Positions 62,626 to 64,000 of a DNA stretch of 64,000 nucleotides are shown here, one piece after another. The notes beneath the pieces were generated by a model. It searched no databases, had not been told where the DNA came from, and worked only from the letters and a program-made list of their open reading frames with translations. How positions within the stretch are numbered: the first letter of the stretch is position 1; the number at the start of each line of letters is the position of its first letter. The DNA is from Pseudofrankia sp. DC12 (GTDB lineage Bacteria > Actinomycetota > Actinomycetes > Frankiales > Frankiaceae). The stretch covers positions 4,634,283 through 4,698,282 of the forward strand of contig NZ_KQ031391.1 of NCBI RefSeq assembly GCF_000966285.1. The letters are read 5' to 3'. The position numbers were made by a program, and so were the translations under genes.

Positions 62626-63627
62626 GTGGCGGTTCAGTGGCGCTACCAGGTGCGTGTCGGGTCCTACCTGGTCAAGCAGAAGCTGTTGCGAAAGAAGTAC
62701 TTCCCGCTCGTGCTTGAGCTGGAACCGCTCTTCGCCTGCAACCTGTCCTGCACCGGATGCGGGAAGATCCAACATCCCGCATCCGTACTCAAACAGCGGA
62801 TGAGCGTCGAAGACGCTCTGGCTGCCGTCGAAGAGTGCGGTGCCCCGGTGGTCGCGATCGCTGGCGGCGAGCCGCTCATGCACCCTCAGATCCACGAGAT
62901 CGTCAATGAGCTCACCAAGCGCAAGAAGTTCGTCATTCTCTGCTCGAACGGCCTGCTGCTGCGCAAGAAGCTGAAGAACTTCACTCCGAGCCCTTACTTC
63001 ACGTTCATGCTGCACGTGGACGGACTGCGTGACCGGCACGACGCGATCGTCGAGAAGGAAGGCACCTTCGACGAGTGCGTCGAGGCCTTCAAGGAGGCGA
63101 AGGCCGCGGGCTTCCGGGTCGGCACCAACTCGACGTTCTTCAACAACGACAGCCCGCAGGACGTCATCGACATCCTGACCTTCCTGAACGACGATCTCAA
63201 GGTCGACGCGATCCAGCTCTCACCGGGCTACGCGTACGAGAAGGCGCCGGACCAGGAGCACTTCCTCGGCGTCCAGGAGACGCGGGAGATGTTCTCCAAG
63301 GTCTTCGCCGAGGGCCGGCGCAAGAAGTGGCGGCTGAACCACTCGCCGGTCTTCCTGGACTTCCTGGAAGGCAAGCGTGAGCTGGCCTGCACCGCCTGGG
63401 GTATTCCGAGCTACTCCCTGTTCGGCTGGCAGAAGCCGTGCTACCTCATGAGTGACGGCTATGTCGGCTCCTACAAGGAGCTCACCGAGACCACCGACTG
63501 GGACAAGTACGGCCGTGGCAAGGACCCGCGCTGCGCCAACTGCATGGCGCACTGCGGGTACGAGACCTCCGCCGTGCTGGCCACCATGGGCTCGCTGAAG
63601 GAGCAGATCCGCGCCGTCCGCATGTGA
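62626..63627 (+). CDS. hpnH: Adenosyl-hopene transferase HpnH (radical SAM)
   Basis: A 333-residue radical SAM enzyme: cluster motif CNLSCTGC (Cys38, Cys42, Cys45), GGEPLMHPQIHEIV (SAM contact), and a C-terminal Cys group (CANCMAHCGYE) with WGIPSYSLFGWQKPCYL, typical of HpnH. It adds the adenosyl group to diploptene to make adenosylhopane, which HpnG then processes. GTG at 62626 has AGAGGGGGA 8 bp upstream. It is transcribed alone from a promoter with its own operators. Confidence 0.95.
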   Translation: MAVQWRYQVRVGSYLVKQKLLRKKYFPLVLELEPLFACNLSCTGCGKIQHPASVLKQRMSVEDALAAVEECGAPVVAIAGGEPLMHPQIHEIVNELTKRKKFVILCSNGLLLRKKLKNFTPSPYFTFMLHVDGLRDRHDAIVEKEGTFDECVEAFKEAKAAGFRVGTNSTFFNNDSPQDVIDILTFLNDDLKVDAIQLSPGYAYEKAPDQEHFLGVQETREMFSKVFAEGRRKKWRLNHSPVFLDFLEGKRELACTAWGIPSYSLFGWQKPCYLMSDGYVGSYKELTETTDWDKYGRGKDPRCANCMAHCGYETSAVLATMGSLKEQIRAVRM

Positions 63628-63653
63628 GGTGGGGCGCGGAGCGCTTCACCGGT

Positions 63654-63864
63654 GCGGACGCTTCGCGCCCGCCCCAGCCTTGGTTGTCGGCTGGGGCGGG
63701 ACATCGGGGGCTGGCCGCTGTCCAGTGTCGGGATCCTGGCTGGGTTGCGTTTGTCGGACGCTTCGCGCCCGACGGGTCGTCCGGTGGCTGGGCTGGGTCT
63801 GTCGGGCGCTGCGCGCCGGCTGGCGGTTTTGGTCGGATGGGCTTGTCGGGCGCTGCGCGCCGAC
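63654..63864. repeat. Four copies of a short GC-rich palindromic repeat
   Basis: Variants of GTCGGGCGCTGCGCGCCG occur at about 63654, 63753, 63801 and 63845 in the gap after hpnH. The complement also occurs at 40873. No gene is seen in 63628-64000, apart from frames that cross the repeats. Confidence 0.6.
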
Positions 63865-63932
63865 CGGTTGGATTCTGGGTCGCGTTTTTGCCGGGGGCGG
63901 GCTGAATTGCGGCGCGCCCGGGGTGTGAATTA

Positions 63933-63973
63933 CAGCAGGCCCGTCCCGTGGGGGCGGGCCTGCTGTTGTTTCT
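63933..63973 (+). terminator. Strong intrinsic terminator
   Basis: CAGCAGGCCCGTCCC (63933-63947), loop GTG, and GGGGCGGGCCTGCTG (63951-63965) make a 15-bp stem with one G-U pair, followed by TTGTTTCT. It is 305 bp after the hpnH stop and could end that transcript or one from the far side of the window edge. Confidence 0.75.
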
Positions 63974-64000
63974 GCGGCTGGTGGCGGCCCGGGTAACCCG

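Overview
The window is 64 kb of very GC-rich DNA with GTG and TTG starts, dense head-to-tail genes with ATGA or GTGA overlaps, XRE/DUF5753 plus DUF397 gene pairs, F420-type enzymes and a complete hopanoid cluster. This points to a high-GC actinobacterium, and a Frankia-like organism is my best guess; no rRNA or tRNA is present to confirm it.

Layout. 0-5.3 kb: a TetR regulator diverges from an ABC-2 type exporter followed by a NarL-type two-component pair. 5.3-7.7 kb is a decay zone (small membrane-protein remnant, broken NB-ARC/TPR gene, IS110-type transposase tail). 7.9-9.6 kb: a 2H-phosphoesterase-like protein and an SDR oxidoreductase. 9.7-10.8 kb is a mosaic of three gene relics (acyl-CoA ligase, MFS transporter, VOC protein). 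10.8-17.7 kb is an aminophosphonate locus: a phosphonatase-like HAD hydrolase diverging from an HpnW-type FAD oxidase, then a four-gene ABC importer, with two PHO-box-like 11-nt direct repeats in its promoters. 17.9-20.0 kb: RecQ.

20.1-27.8 kb is the most unusual region. Two FHA-like/winged-helix paralogues flank a DUF5753 XRE regulator and a duplicated divergent module (DUF397 gene facing a Ser/Thr kinase gene). The second kinase has one membrane segment and a seven-blade WD40 propeller; the first has lost the membrane segment and most blades. A 57-bp block is conserved in both DUF397/kinase promoter regions. 27.9-36.4 kb: metallophosphatase, aquaporin, a response regulator fused to a thioredoxin-reductase-like protein with its partner histidine kinase, a deazaflavin-type nitroreductase-family protein and an AlbA_2/Schlafen-type regulator with a striking operator array.

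36.6-50.1 kb is a reductive pyrimidine degradation locus: MocR regulator, beta-ureidopropionase, dihydropyrimidinase, (methyl)malonate-semialdehyde dehydrogenase, an LLM-class flavin enzyme, an NMT1/THI5-type ABC importer and an omega-aminotransferase. 50.2 kb: trmO. 51.6-63.6 kb is the hopanoid cluster: SDR, hpnC, hpnD, hpnE, polyprenyl synthase, squalene-hopene cyclase, an hpnG-ispH fusion, an HxlR regulator on the other strand, and hpnH under its own promoter with paired operators. Short palindromic repeats of a few families are scattered between genes.
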